Shown in pieces: positions 53,719-62,545 of a stretch of DNA of 64,000 bases. Made by a program: the position numbers and the translations under genes. Position 1 is the stretch's first letter, and each line of letters begins with the position of its first letter. Source of the stretch: Polymorphobacter megasporae (GTDB taxonomy: Bacteria > Pseudomonadota > Alphaproteobacteria > Sphingomonadales > Sphingomonadaceae); the NCBI RefSeq assembly GCF_018982885.2, contig NZ_CP081848.1:558001-622000 (forward strand). The letters are read 5' to 3'. Below the pieces are notes generated by a model that saw nothing but the letters and a program-made list of their open reading frames with translations, was not told where the DNA came from and searched no databases.

Positions 53719-53996
53719 AACTCGATGTCCCGGCCGGTGTCGCGATCGCGCTCGATCTCGAGTTCGCCGAGCTCGGTCAGTCCTTGCAGCATATCGAAGA
53801 GCGAACGCGGCTTCACCGGCGGCGACAGGCGGTCGTACTCATCGGCGGCGACGACGACGACCGCAGGACGGCCACGCACCGTCACGCGCTGCGGACCGAC
53901 GTCGCGCGCGAGGCGGACGACCTCGCTGAAGCGCGCCTTAGCGTCTTCGAGCTTCCACACGGGGTCGGCGGATTCAACACGGGTCTGGATCGTCAT
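53715..53996 (-). CDS. Phd/YefM-family antitoxin
   Basis: A 93-residue antitoxin. The N-terminal Phd/YefM fold reads WKLEDAKARFSEVVRLARD, then GPQRVTVRGRPAVVVVAADE and YDRL; the C-terminal part is the flexible toxin-binding tail. It binds its own operator and neutralises the PIN toxin. Its TGA overlaps the TTG of the toxin gene by one or two bases, as usual for these pairs. Since the partner toxin is frameshifted, it may now be an orphan antitoxin. The pair interrupts the housekeeping genes dapD and tlpA/argH. Confidence 0.88.
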   Translation of the reverse strand: MTIQTRVESADPVWKLEDAKARFSEVVRLARDVGPQRVTVRGRPAVVVVAADEYDRLSPPVKPRSLFDMLQGLTELGELEIERDRDTGRDIEF

Positions 53997-54045
53997 CGCG
54001 CTTCCTGACTAGATGACCAGTTGCACCATGCGTGCGCTTGCGATC

Positions 54046-54591
54046 CTAACCCAGCGCCGCCGCGACCTCGGGCGAGCCCCACTTGAGCGGTCCGTTGACG
54101 CGCCACTTCTCGCGCCCGTCGGCCCCGTACAGGATCGACAGCGGCAGGCCGGTCGCGCCCATCTTGACCGCGTAATTGCCCGGCTGGTCGAGCCATGTCG
54201 TCAAATTGGTGAACTTGCCGGGGGTGAAGAACTTGTCGACACCGCGCCAGCCTTCGAGGTCCTCGCTGATCGGCAGCACGGTCAGCTTCGCCCCCTGCGC
54301 CTTCGCCAGCGCGTCAAGCGCGGGCATTTCGGCGCGGCACGGGACGCACCATGTCGCCCACAGATTGACCAGCACCGGCTTGTGCGCGGCGGCGACGAAC
54401 GCGGCGACCGTCGTCGTCTTGCCGCCCTTCGCCTCGATCGAAATCGACGGAGCGGCCTCCCCGGCGTGGCTGCGGTCGATCTGGCCGAGCTTCGCCGGTT
54501 GCGACGCCTTCGCGTTTCCCTTAGTCGCCAAGGCAAGGCCACCGCTCGCGAGGCCGGCCAACAGGAGCGTTCCGATTACGACGCGCAACAT
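54046..54591 (-). CDS. TlpA/ResA-type thiol-disulfide reductase
   Basis: A 181-residue membrane-anchored thioredoxin-fold protein facing the periplasm. A signal-anchor ([19 protein letters not shown]) is followed by a linker, and the redox domain starts at about residue 44 with the active site [20 protein letters not shown] (Cys82, Cys85) and the cis-Pro region [12 protein letters not shown]. Such proteins reduce disulfides for cytochrome c maturation or copper handling. The ATG at 54591 is chosen because it begins the anchor; the frame is open further upstream into argH. It is divergent from argH with no gap: the start regions overlap. Confidence 0.9.
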   Translation of the reverse strand: MLRVVIGTLLLAGLASGGLALATKGNAKASQPAKLGQIDRSHAGEAAPSISIEAKGGKTTTVAAFVAAAHKPVLVNLWATWCVPCRAEMPALDALAKAQGAKLTVLPISEDLEGWRGVDKFFTPGKFTNLTTWLDQPGNYAVKMGATGLPLSILYGADGREKWRVNGPLKWGSPEVAAALG

Positions 54592-55969
54592 CACTTCCAA
54601 TTCGCTATGGGGCGGCCGCTTCGGGGATGGCCCGACGGCGGTGATGCGCGACATTAACGCCTCGATCCCGTTCGACAAGCGGCTGTGGCGTCAGGACATC
54701 GCCGGGTCGCAGGCGCACGTCGCGATGCTCGGCACGCAGGGGATCATCGACGCTGCCGATGCCGACGCGATCGCGGCGGGACTGACGACGATCGCGCACG
54801 AATACGACACCGTTGGGGTCGTCGAGAACCTCGACCTCGAGGACATTCACATGCACGTCGAGACGCGGCTCGCCGAGCTGATCGGCCCGGCGGCGGGGCG
54901 GCTCCACACTGCGCGGTCGCGCAACGACCAGGTCGCGACGAGCTTCCGCCTGTGGGTCCGCGATGCGATCGACGCGGTCGACGACGGGCTCGCGGCATTT
55001 TCCGCCGCATTGCTCAGTCGCGCCGCCGAGCATGCCGAGACGATCATGCCGGGGTTCACCCATCTCCAGATCGCCCAGCCGGTGACGCTCGGGCATCACC
55101 TGATGGCGTATGTCGCGATGGCGGCGCGCGACCGCTCGCGCTTCGCCGATGCGCGGGCGCGGATGAACGAGTGTCCGCTCGGCGCGGCGGCGCTGGCGGG
55201 AACCGGGTTTCCGATCGACCGCGACGCGACGGCGAAGGCGCTTGGTTTCGACCGGCCGACGGCGAATTCGCTCGACAGCGTCTCCGACCGCGATTTCGCG
55301 ATCGAATTCCTCAGCTGCGCGACGATGACCGGGCTGCATCTGTCGCGGCTGGCGGAGGAGATCGTCATCTGGGCGTCGCAGCCGTACGGCTTCGTCACGC
55401 TGCCCGACGCCTTCTCGACCGGATCGTCGATCATGCCGCAAAAGCGCAACCCCGACGCCGCCGAACTTGTTCGCGGCCATTCGGGGCGGCTGATCGGCTG
55501 CCTGACCGCGCTGCAGGTGACGATGAAGGGGCTGCCGCTCGCTTATTCGAAGGACATGCAGGACGACAAGCCGCCGGTGTTCGAGGCGTTCGACCTGCTC
55601 GCGCTCAGCCTAGCGGCGATGACCGGGATGGTCGAGACACTGACGTTCAACCCCGGCCCGATGGCGGCGGCGGCAGGCGCGGGCTTCTCGACCGCGACCG
55701 ACCTCGCCGACTGGTTGGTGCGCGAGGCGAAGGTGCCGTTCCGCGAAGCGCATCACATCACCGGGCGCGCGGTCCGCGCTGCCGAAGCGGCAGGCATCGG
55801 GCTTGCCGACGTGCCGCTCGTCGAGCTTCAGGCGATCGACCCGCGGATCACCGCGCAGGTGTTCGATGTGCTGTCGGTCGAGAAGTCGGTCGCAAGCCGG
55901 GTCAGTTTCGGCGGCACCGCGCCGGTCCGCGTCCACGAGGCGATCGCCGCGGCGAAGGCGGCGTTGTGA
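54590..55969 (+). CDS. argH: Argininosuccinate lyase, with non-standard start codon
   Basis: A 459-residue enzyme of the fumarase/aspartase fold that releases fumarate and arginine from argininosuccinate. It has the family start [15 protein letters not shown], then [38 protein letters not shown], the catalytic [20 protein letters not shown] loop and a C-terminal all-helical domain. There is no ATG, GTG or TTG before WGGRF in this frame. The best candidates are ATC at 54590, where relatives have ATG, or ATT at 54575 with AGGAG seven bases upstream. The first ordinary start, ATG at 54644, would delete the conserved N-terminus. It overlaps lptM by four bases downstream. Confidence 0.93.
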   Translation: MTSNSLWGGRFGDGPTAVMRDINASIPFDKRLWRQDIAGSQAHVAMLGTQGIIDAADADAIAAGLTTIAHEYDTVGVVENLDLEDIHMHVETRLAELIGPAAGRLHTARSRNDQVATSFRLWVRDAIDAVDDGLAAFSAALLSRAAEHAETIMPGFTHLQIAQPVTLGHHLMAYVAMAARDRSRFADARARMNECPLGAAALAGTGFPIDRDATAKALGFDRPTANSLDSVSDRDFAIEFLSCATMTGLHLSRLAEEIVIWASQPYGFVTLPDAFSTGSSIMPQKRNPDAAELVRGHSGRLIGCLTALQVTMKGLPLAYSKDMQDDKPPVFEAFDLLALSLAAMTGMVETLTFNPGPMAAAAGAGFSTATDLADWLVREAKVPFREAHHITGRAVRAAEAAGIGLADVPLVELQAIDPRITAQVFDVLSVEKSVASRVSFGGTAPVRVHEAIAAAKAAL

Positions 55970-56193
55970 AGCGCGCGGTTGCTCTCCTTCTCCTGCTGGC
56001 GGCGTGCGGCAAGCAGGGCGAGCTGATGCCCAAGGCACCGCCGGGGGAGACGCCGAAGGTCGACCCGACGAAGCCGCTGCCGTCGACGCTGCTGATCCGC
56101 CCGACGCAGGCCGAGCCAGCGCGGATCGACGACCCGCTCAGCCGCTCGCAGGAGCGCCGCGACGACCGCTTCAACCTGCCGCCGCCGGGCTGA
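55966..56193 (+). CDS. lptM: Small lipoprotein LptM (YifL-like)
   Basis: A 75-residue lipoprotein. A signal with lipobox [17 protein letters not shown] (lipidated Cys after LLAA) is followed by a Pro/Lys-rich tail ([16 protein letters not shown]). LptM proteins assist folding of the LptD outer-membrane LPS translocon and are commonly found between argH and lysA or upstream of dapF. The GTG at 55966 overlaps the TGA of argH by four bases, and its own stop overlaps lysA by one base, so the three are one translation unit. Confidence 0.85.
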   Translation: MKRAVALLLLLAACGKQGELMPKAPPGETPKVDPTKPLPSTLLIRPTQAEPARIDDPLSRSQERRDDRFNLPPPG

Positions 56194-57461
56194 TGGATCA
56201 CTTTGCCGATCGCGGGGGCGCGTTGTTTGCCGAGGATGTCGACCTCACCGCGCTCGCGGACGAAGTCGGCACCCCGCTGTACGTCTATTCGACCGCGACG
56301 ATCGAACGCCACTACCGCGTTTTCGCCGAGGCGCTGGCGGGCCTGAACGACCCGCTGATCGCCTATGCGGTCAAGGCCAACCCCAATCTGTCGGTGATCG
56401 CGACGCTCGCGCGGCTCGGCGCGGGGGCCGACGTCGTGTCGGAGGGAGAAATGCGCCGCGCGCTCGCTGCCGGGGTGCCACCGGGGCGAATCGTGTTCTC
56501 GGGCGTCGGCAAGACCCGCGGCGAGATGGCGGCGGCGCTCGCGGCGGGCATCTACCAGTTCAACGTCGAGGGCGAGGCCGAACTCCACGTCCTCAGCGAC
56601 GTCGCGGTCGCGCTCGGCCAAACCGCCGCCGTCGCGCTCCGGGTCAATCCCGGGGTCGACGCCAAGACCCATGCGAAAATCTCGACCGGGCGCGCCGAGA
56701 ACAAATTCGGCATCGCGATCGACCGCGTCCCCCACGCCTACGCCCTCGCGGCGTCGCTCCCGGGGCTGCGCGCGGTCGGAGTCGGCGCGCATATCGGCAG
56801 CCAGCTGACCGATCTCGCTCCGCTCGAAGCGACCTTCGCGCTGCTCGGCGACCTCGTCGCGCGTCTCCGCACCGCCGGGCTGGCGGTCGAGCGGGTCGAC
56901 CTCGGCGGCGGCCTCGGCATCCCGTATCGCACCGGCGACGCCGCCCCGCCGACCCCCGCCGATTATGGCGCACTCGTCGCCCGCGCGACCGCCAGGTGGG
57001 ACGTGCGGCTGATGTTCGAGCCCGGGCGGATGATCGTCGGCAACGCGGGCGTGCTCGTGACGCGCGTCGTCACCATCAAGCCGGGCGAGGCGCGGAGCTT
57101 CGTCGTCGTCGACGCGGCGATGAATGACCTGCTCCGCCCGGCGCTCTACGGCGCATGGCACGATATCCGCGCGGTCACCCCGCGCGGCGGGACGATGGTC
57201 GCGACGATCGTCGGCCCGGTGTGCGAGACCGGCGACACCTTTGCCGAGGACCGGACGATCGACCGGGTCGACGCCGGCGACCTAATCGCGTTCATGACCG
57301 CTGGCGCGTACGGCGCGACGATGGCGTCGACGTATAATTCGCGGCCGCTGGTCCCCGAAGTGCTCGTCGACGGCGCAGATTGGGCGATCGTCCGCCCGCG
57401 CGAGGACATTGCCGCGCAGCTTGCGCGCGACCGGATCGCACCTTGGTTAAGCAACCATTAG
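56193..57461 (+). CDS. lysA: Diaminopimelate decarboxylase
   Basis: A 422-residue PLP enzyme making lysine from meso-diaminopimelate. The PLP lysine is in LIAYAVKANPNLSVIATLAR; glycine loops include SGVGKTRGEM and GVGAHIGSQLTDLAPLEA; VDLGGGLGIPYR is the phosphate-binding loop. The C-terminal barrel has GRMIVGNAGVLVTRV and the catalytic VGPVCETGDTFAEDR with the reactive Cys. It lies at the end of the argH-lptM-lysA unit and completes the pathway begun with dapD. Confidence 0.97.
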   Translation: MDHFADRGGALFAEDVDLTALADEVGTPLYVYSTATIERHYRVFAEALAGLNDPLIAYAVKANPNLSVIATLARLGAGADVVSEGEMRRALAAGVPPGRIVFSGVGKTRGEMAAALAAGIYQFNVEGEAELHVLSDVAVALGQTAAVALRVNPGVDAKTHAKISTGRAENKFGIAIDRVPHAYALAASLPGLRAVGVGAHIGSQLTDLAPLEATFALLGDLVARLRTAGLAVERVDLGGGLGIPYRTGDAAPPTPADYGALVARATARWDVRLMFEPGRMIVGNAGVLVTRVVTIKPGEARSFVVVDAAMNDLLRPALYGAWHDIRAVTPRGGTMVATIVGPVCETGDTFAEDRTIDRVDAGDLIAFMTAGAYGATMASTYNSRPLVPEVLVDGADWAIVRPREDIAAQLARDRIAPWLSNH

Positions 57462-57512
57462 GCAACTTCGTGTCTTTAGGGTGCGGTGCAGCAAAAGGGG
57501 AGTAAACCAACG

Positions 57513-58388
57513 ATGATCAAGCCGGTTCGCAAGGCGATCTTTCCCGTCGGAGGGCGCGGCACACGCTTCCTGCCCGCGACCAAGGCAGTCCCGAAGGAAA
57601 TGCTCCCCGTCGTCGACCGGCCGCTGCTGCAATATGCCGTCGAGGAGGCGATCGCCGCCGGGATCGAGCAGATGATCTTCGTCACCGCGCGCGGCAAGGC
57701 GGCGCTCGAGGAGTATTTCGACGTGGCCGCCGAACTCGTCGCCGAGCTCAAGGCGAAGGGCAAGACCGCCGAACTCGCGGTCCTCGAGTCCACCCAGCTC
57801 GAGCCTGGCCGCGTCGCCTACGTCCGCCAGCAGGAGCCCGCCGGGCTCGGCCACGCGGTGTGGTGCGCGCGGCTGATCACCGGCGACGAGCCGTTCGCGG
57901 TGCTGCTCCCCGACGACCTCGTCTACGGCCCGTCGTGCCTCAAGCAGATGGTTGACGCGTATCATCGCGTCGGCGGCAATGTCATCGCGGTCGAGCAGGT
58001 CGCGCGCGAGCGCACCGGCAGCTATGGCATCGTCACCCCCGGCGCGACGCAGGGCAACCTCACCGAAGTCCTCGGCCTCGTCGAAAAGCCCAAGCCCGAC
58101 GTCGCACCATCGACGCTCGCGGTGATCGGCCGCTACATCCTCCAGCCCGAGGTGATGACGATCCTGGCGGAGGGAAAGCGCGGCGCGGGCAACGAGATCC
58201 AGCTGACGGACGCGATGGCGCAATTGATCGGTAAACAGCCGTTCCACGGCCTCGCATTCGACGGCGTGCGCTTCGACTGCGGCGACAAGGCCGGGCACAT
58301 CATGGCGAACATCGCGCTGGCGCTCGACCGCGACGATGTCGGGCCGGCAGTGCGGGCGTATATCGCGGGGCTGGGGATCACGGCCTGA
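57513..58388 (+). CDS. galU: UTP--glucose-1-phosphate uridylyltransferase
   Basis: A 291-residue nucleotidyltransferase making UDP-glucose for polysaccharides and glycolipids. It has KAIFPVGGRGTRFLPATKAV and PKEMLPVVDRPLLQYAVEEA, then AVLLPDDLVYGPSCLKQM, LVEKPKPDVAPSTLAVIGRY and EIQLTDAMAQLIGKQPFHGL. The ATG at 57513 has AAGGGGAG upstream. In PEP-CTERM-bearing bacteria UDP-glucose feeds exopolysaccharide made alongside the sorted proteins. It runs into the next gene with a 4-base gap, so they probably share a transcript. Confidence 0.95.
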   Translation: MIKPVRKAIFPVGGRGTRFLPATKAVPKEMLPVVDRPLLQYAVEEAIAAGIEQMIFVTARGKAALEEYFDVAAELVAELKAKGKTAELAVLESTQLEPGRVAYVRQQEPAGLGHAVWCARLITGDEPFAVLLPDDLVYGPSCLKQMVDAYHRVGGNVIAVEQVARERTGSYGIVTPGATQGNLTEVLGLVEKPKPDVAPSTLAVIGRYILQPEVMTILAEGKRGAGNEIQLTDAMAQLIGKQPFHGLAFDGVRFDCGDKAGHIMANIALALDRDDVGPAVRAYIAGLGITA

Positions 58389-58392
58389 GCGA

Positions 58393-59151
58393 ATGGACGC
58401 GCTCCCCATCTTCGTCCGCCTCACCGGCATGCGCGTCCTCCTCATCGGCAACGGCCCCGCTGCCGAGGCCAAGGCGCGGCTGATCGAGGGGGCGGGCGGG
58501 GTCGTCGTCCGCGACCTGCCCGCGCGAATCGCCTTCGTCGCTCTGGACGATGCCGCCGAGGCCGAGGCCGAAGCAACCCGCCTCCGCGCCCACGGCCTGC
58601 TCGTCAACGTCGTCGACCGCCCCGCCTTGTGTGACTTCACCGTCCCCGCGATCGTCGATCGCTCGCCGGTCATCGTCGCGGTCGGTACCGGCGGCGCGTC
58701 GGCCAGTCTCGCCAAGGCGTTGCGCGAGCGCTTCGAGGCAATGCTCCCGGCACGGCTGGGCGGACTCGCAGACGCGATCTTCGCCGCCCGCGCAGCTGTT
58801 GCGGCGACGCATCCGACGATCGACGCTCGCCGCCGCCTCTGGGACACCGCGCTCGCGCCGGGCGGCGTGCTCGATCCGCTCGCAGATCACGGCGACCCCG
58901 GCGCAGCGGTTGCGGGGATCGGAGATGCCGAAGCCACAGCCGCGCTTGTTGAGATCGTCCTGACCTCCCGCGACCCCGACGACCTGACGCTACGCCAGCT
59001 CCGCCTGCTCAATCAGGCCGACACGATTTATCACCCAGCTGATGTTCCGCCCGCAATCCTCGACCGTGCCCGGCGCGATGCCGACCGGATCATCGGGGCG
59101 GCGCCGCCATCGCTCCCTCCCGGGCGGACGGTGGCGCTGCGCCTGATCTAA
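58393..59151 (+). CDS. Precorrin-2 dehydrogenase / siroheme synthase N-terminal-like protein
   Basis: A 252-residue protein whose start (LPIFVRLTGMRVLLIGNGPA, with the GNGPAAEAKA nucleotide loop) and later VNVVDRPALCDFTVPAIVDR plus VAVGTGGASASLAKALRERF are the pattern of CysG N-terminal / Met8 enzymes, which oxidise precorrin-2 and insert iron to form siroheme. The C-terminal third is less typical (SRDPDDLTLRQLRLLNQADT resembles the region where the full CysG methyltransferase domain would start, but the domain itself is absent). Start ATG at 58393, right after galU. Its TAA overlaps the stop of the convergent VIT gene. Confidence 0.82.
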   Translation: MDALPIFVRLTGMRVLLIGNGPAAEAKARLIEGAGGVVVRDLPARIAFVALDDAAEAEAEATRLRAHGLLVNVVDRPALCDFTVPAIVDRSPVIVAVGTGGASASLAKALRERFEAMLPARLGGLADAIFAARAAVAATHPTIDARRRLWDTALAPGGVLDPLADHGDPGAAVAGIGDAEATAALVEIVLTSRDPDDLTLRQLRLLNQADTIYHPADVPPAILDRARRDADRIIGAAPPSLPPGRTVALRLI

Positions 59152-59846
59152 CCCACCGCCGTCCCGAACAAGTGCCCGACTCCGGCAGTCACCGCCATCG
59201 CCAGCGCGCCCCAGAATACGACGCGCACCGTCGCCGGGACCACCTTCGCACCCCCTGCCCGCGCGCCCGCCGCGCCGAGCACCGCGAGCACGACAAGCGC
59301 CACCGCGAATGTCGCATGGAGCAGCACCGGCGGCGGTGCGAGCAGGACGGTCAGCACCGGCCAGATGCCCCCCGCGGTGAACGTCGTCGCCGACGCCAGC
59401 GCGGCCTGCACCGGGTTCGCGATCGACACCTCGGTGATACCCAATTCGTCGCGAGCGTGGGCAGCGAGCGCGTCCTTCGCCATCAACTGCGCCGCGACCT
59501 GCTTCGCCAGATCGGCGCTTAGCCCGCGCTTGATGTAGATCGCCGCCAATTCACGGGTTTCGCCGCGCGGGTCGTGCATTTGCTCCTGCTCTTCGCGGGC
59601 AAGATCGGCGGCTTCGGTATCGGCCTGGCTGCTGACGGAGACATATTCGCCCGCGGCCATCGACATGGCCCCGGCAACGAGCGCGGCGATCCCGGCGAGC
59701 AGCACTTGCCGCCCCTGCGGATTTGCCGCCGCGACACCGGCGATGACGCTCGCGGTCGACAGGACGCCGTCGTTCGCGCCGAGCACCGCGGCGCGAAGCC
59801 AACCGATCCGGGTAATGAAGTGGTTTTCGTTCATCCGTCCGCTCAT
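59148..59846 (-). CDS. VIT1/CCC1-family iron/manganese transporter
   Basis: A 232-residue membrane protein of the VIT family, exporters of Fe2+ or Mn2+. The family start is GWLRAAVLGANDGVLSTASV. Five hydrophobic segments follow, one pair near the N-terminus (LLAGIAALVAGAMSMAAGEY) and three at the C-terminus. The cytosolic metal-sensing stretch between them carries many acidic residues (EAADLAREEQEQMHDPRGET, DELGITEVSIANP). The start at 59846 (MSGRMNENHF) is chosen; 59834 is also possible. It may protect against metal overload. It is followed on the same strand by nothing; the genes to the right are separate units. Confidence 0.9.
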   Translation of the reverse strand: MSGRMNENHFITRIGWLRAAVLGANDGVLSTASVIAGVAAANPQGRQVLLAGIAALVAGAMSMAAGEYVSVSSQADTEAADLAREEQEQMHDPRGETRELAAIYIKRGLSADLAKQVAAQLMAKDALAAHARDELGITEVSIANPVQAALASATTFTAGGIWPVLTVLLAPPPVLLHATFAVALVVLAVLGAAGARAGGAKVVPATVRVVFWGALAMAVTAGVGHLFGTAVG

Positions 59847-59908
59847 CGCTCCCACTGCATGCCCGACATGCATCCGCGATTTACCGCGAGGTCACGCTAC
59901 AACGGAAA

Positions 59909-59936
59909 ATGGGACGGCGCTCGCACACCGTCCCAT
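59909..59936 (-). terminator. Terminator of the secreted-protein gene at 59978
   Basis: ATGGGACGG at 59909-59917 pairs with CCGTCCCAT at 59928-59936 around a 10-base loop. On the minus strand it is followed by TTTT-like bases (ATTTTCC). It lies about 40 bases past the stop. Confidence 0.75.
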
Positions 59937-59977
59937 TCATCCGACTAAACTGCGATCAGTTCGATCGCAGCGCGATC

Positions 59978-60286
59978 TTACTGCTGCGGAGCAGGCGTCG
60001 CCGGCGGCGTCATCGCGTTGCCGGCGGGCGAACCCATCGGCGCGGCATCGGGCGTCGCCATCGGCGCAGCCGCACCCGAGTCAGACATTGCGCCATTGCG
60101 CGGTGCCATCGGGGCACCCATCGATCCACCGCCGGATGCCTGGGCAAGCGACTTTTCGTTGAGCGCCTTGGTCGCTTCCGACCCGCTCGACGCGTGGGAT
60201 GCCATGCGGTGATGCATCGGCTTTGCCACCGCAGTCGACGTAATCGCGGCAGCGGCGATCGCGGCAAGAATAATCTTGGTCTTCAT
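59978..60286 (-). CDS. Small secreted Met/Ala/Pro/Gly-rich protein
   Basis: 102 residues: a signal peptide (MKTKIILAAIAAAAITSTAV, cut near AKP), then a low-complexity part with HHRMASHASSGSEATKALNE and repeated APMA, GSMGAP and TPPATPAPQQ units. No enzyme domain. It belongs with the two neighbouring genes at 60364 and 60709 and the island gene at 23107 to one design of tiny exported proteins. It has a good terminator downstream and GGAG before the ATG at 60286. The function is unknown; a loose structural or stress role is a guess. Confidence 0.7.
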   Translation of the reverse strand: MKTKIILAAIAAAAITSTAVAKPMHHRMASHASSGSEATKALNEKSLAQASGGGSMGAPMAPRNGAMSDSGAAAPMATPDAAPMGSPAGNAMTPPATPAPQQ

Positions 60287-60319
60287 CTATAATCTCCTTG
60301 GCAGGCCATTTGGCCAACA

Positions 60320-60349
60320 CCCGCTCGCGCAATGAACGCCTCGAGCGGG
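60320..60349 (-). terminator. Hairpin after the gene at 60364
   Basis: CCCGCTCG at 60320-60327 pairs with CGAGCGGG at 60342-60349 around a 14-base loop, just downstream of the minus-strand stop at 60364. No clear T tract. Confidence 0.5.
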
Positions 60350-60363
60350 CATCGGTTGCCGGC

Positions 60364-60675
60364 CTACTGCGGTGTCGTCGCCGCAGTGCCCGGCGTGGTC
60401 GAACTGTTGGGCGACATCGAACCATGGCTCATACCGGTCGACGACCGGCGGTTGTGATGCTTCGTCGTGGTCGATGACGACGTCCCCGGCGACGTGCTGC
60501 TCGACGACATGCTGTCGGTCGAGCTGCCCGTCGACGACATCGTGTCGGTCGGGCTGGTGCCGGTCGTCCCCATCGAGCTGGATCCAGCCGACCCGCTCGG
60601 TGACGAGGGCGCCATCTGGGCCGAAGCCGTCGTTGCAACGAGTGCCGTAGCGGCAAGTGCGATCATCAGTTTCAT
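60364..60675 (-). CDS. Small secreted Ser/Thr/Met-rich protein
   Basis: 103 residues starting with a signal peptide (MKLMIALAATALVATTASAQ, cleavage after SA). The mature part is almost only Ser, Thr, Gly and Met (SGSAGSSSMGTTGTSPTDTM, then repeated SSTS units and a KHHNRR patch). This is intrinsically disordered. The signal closely resembles that of the 23107 gene. The ATG at 60675 is the signal start; MTM two codons earlier is also possible. The role is unknown. Confidence 0.7.
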   Translation of the reverse strand: MKLMIALAATALVATTASAQMAPSSPSGSAGSSSMGTTGTSPTDTMSSTGSSTDSMSSSSTSPGTSSSTTTKHHNRRSSTGMSHGSMSPNSSTTPGTAATTPQ

Positions 60676-60708
60676 GGTCAATCTCCCAAGGTTTTGTCGA
60701 GTTTAAGT

Positions 60709-61107
60709 TCAGCGCGGCGGCGGATTGGTCGTCGATGTTGTCGGCGTGGTCCCGCTCGTCGTCGGCATCGCGCCGGTCGTGCCGTTGACCGCGGGGCTGG
60801 TGGTCGATCCGGGAGCGAGTGTCCCGACCCGGCCATCACCGATCGTCCCGGCAGTCGAAGCCCCGATCGGCGGCGTCACGCCGGTCGACGGCTGCGGCAG
60901 GCCAGGCGAATTCATCGAACCCGGCGACATCGCACTGCCGAGGCCGGACGGGGTCGTTCCCGGCGCCCGCACACCTGCCGGCGAATACGCTCCCGGGGCC
61001 GGTGAAGCTGACCCGCCGACGATGCCGCCAGCGGCAGTCTGGGCATTCGCCGCACCTGAGAACACGAACGTTGCCGCACTCGCCGCAAGAGCTAAGTGTT
61101 TGATCAT
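60709..61107 (-). CDS. Small secreted Pro/Thr/Ser-rich protein
   Basis: 132 residues: a signal peptide (IKHLALAASAATFVFSGAAN, cleavage near NAQ), then a disordered chain of Gly, Pro, Ser and Thr (GGSASPAPGAYSPAGVRAPG, then TGAMPTTSGTTPTTST, ending NPPPR). It is the first of three same-strand small secreted genes (60709, 60364, 59978) and is divergent from purB. No domain. The gene has GGAGG before its ATG at 61107. Function unknown. Confidence 0.7.
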   Translation of the reverse strand: MIKHLALAASAATFVFSGAANAQTAAGGIVGGSASPAPGAYSPAGVRAPGTTPSGLGSAMSPGSMNSPGLPQPSTGVTPPIGASTAGTIGDGRVGTLAPGSTTSPAVNGTTGAMPTTSGTTPTTSTTNPPPR

Positions 61108-61225
61108 AAAGACCTCCTGTCGTGTACTGGTTAACGGACGGCGGCGGCGTCGGTTTCACCGTCCGTCGCGTTGGCGGCTCGGCCCGCCCCGTGCTAATTG
61201 CCGCACCCCGCACTGGAGCCGTCGC

Positions 61226-62530
61226 ATGATCCCCCGCTATTCCCGCCCCGAGATGGTCACGATCTGGGAGCCCGAGACGCGTTTCCGCATCTGGTTCGAG
61301 ATCGAGGCGCACGCGATGGACGCCCTCGCCGAACTCGGCGTGATCCCAAAGGACGCTGCGGCGACGATGTGGGCGAAGGGCAAGTTTGAGGTCGAACGGA
61401 TCGACGAGATCGAGCGCGAGACGCGCCACGACGTCATCGCTTTCCTGACCAACCTTGCCGAGCATGTCGGCGAGCCCGCGCGCTTCGTCCACCAGGGGAT
61501 GACGAGTTCGGACGTCCTCGACACCTGCCTCGGGGTCCAGCTCGCCCGCGCCGCCGACCTGATGATCGCCGACATCGACGCGCTGCTCGTCGTGCTCCGG
61601 CGCCGCGCGTTCGAGTTCAGGATGACCCCGACGATCGGCCGAAGCCACGGCATCCATGCCGAGCCGACGACCTTCGGGCTCAAGCTGGCGCAGGCGTACG
61701 CCGAGTTCGACCGCTGCCGCGACCGGCTCGTCGCCGCGCGTGCCGAGGTCGCGACATGCGCGATTTCGGGCGCGGTCGGAACCTTCGCCAACGTCGACCC
61801 GTTCGTCGAGGCGCATGTCGCCAAGGCGATGGGGCTGACGGTCGAGCCGGTGTCGACGCAGGTCATCCCGCGCGACCGCCACGCGATGTACTTCGCCACG
61901 CTCGGCGTCGTCGCCGGCTGCGTCGAGCGGCTCGCGACCGAGGTCCGCCACCTCCAGCGCACCGAGGTCCTCGAGGCCGAGGAGTATTTCGCGCCGGGGC
62001 AGAAGGGGTCGAGCGCGATGCCGCACAAGCGCAACCCGGTGCTGTCGGAGAACCTAACCGGCCTCGCACGGCTGGTCCGCGGTTATGTCACCCCGGCGCT
62101 CGAGAATGTCGCGCTGTGGCACGAGCGCGACATCAGCCATTCGAGCGTCGAGCGGATGATCGGCCCCGACGCGACGGTGACGCTCGACTTCGCGCTGGTC
62201 CGCCTGACGGGCATGATCGACAAACTGCTTGTCTATCCCGAGCGGATGCTCGCCAACCTCAACAAGATGGGCGGGCTGATCCATTCGCAGCGCGTGCTGC
62301 TTGCGCTGACGCAGGCGGGGGCGAGCCGCGAGGAGGCGTACGGCCTCGTCCAGCGCAACGCGATGCAGGTGTGGCAGGCGGACGGGAAGCTCCAGCTGCT
62401 CGACCTGCTCGTCGCCGACCCCGACGTGACACGCTGGCTGCCGACGGCGGAGATCGAGCCGCTGTTCGACCTCGGCTACCACCTCAAGCACGTCGATACG
62501 ATCTTCGCTCGGGTGTTCGGCGCGGCGTAG
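61226..62530 (+). CDS. purB: Adenylosuccinate lyase
   Basis: A 434-residue enzyme acting twice in purine synthesis. It has the start MIPRYSRPEMVTIWEPETRF, then HQGMTSSDVLDTCLGVQLAR, GRSHGIHAEPTTFGLKLAQA and the signature GQKGSSAMPHKRNPVLSENL that carries the catalytic serine loop, with RDISHSSVERMIGPDA near the end. The ATG at 61226 has TGGAG upstream. Length and motifs are those of the bacterial family. It is monocistronic; the downstream DNA carries a palindromic repeat. Confidence 0.97.
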   Translation: MIPRYSRPEMVTIWEPETRFRIWFEIEAHAMDALAELGVIPKDAAATMWAKGKFEVERIDEIERETRHDVIAFLTNLAEHVGEPARFVHQGMTSSDVLDTCLGVQLARAADLMIADIDALLVVLRRRAFEFRMTPTIGRSHGIHAEPTTFGLKLAQAYAEFDRCRDRLVAARAEVATCAISGAVGTFANVDPFVEAHVAKAMGLTVEPVSTQVIPRDRHAMYFATLGVVAGCVERLATEVRHLQRTEVLEAEEYFAPGQKGSSAMPHKRNPVLSENLTGLARLVRGYVTPALENVALWHERDISHSSVERMIGPDATVTLDFALVRLTGMIDKLLVYPERMLANLNKMGGLIHSQRVLLALTQAGASREEAYGLVQRNAMQVWQADGKLQLLDLLVADPDVTRWLPTAEIEPLFDLGYHLKHVDTIFARVFGAA

Positions 62531-62545
62531 GGAAAAATATCCGAC

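Noticed and set aside
54685-56193. 502-residue frame inside argH ending in the lptM frame
   Set aside because: Out of frame with argH for most of its length; only the last 75 residues from the GTG at 55966 are a real lipoprotein.
55902-57161. 419-residue frame antisense to lysA
   Set aside because: Arg/Asp-rich shadow with no domain.
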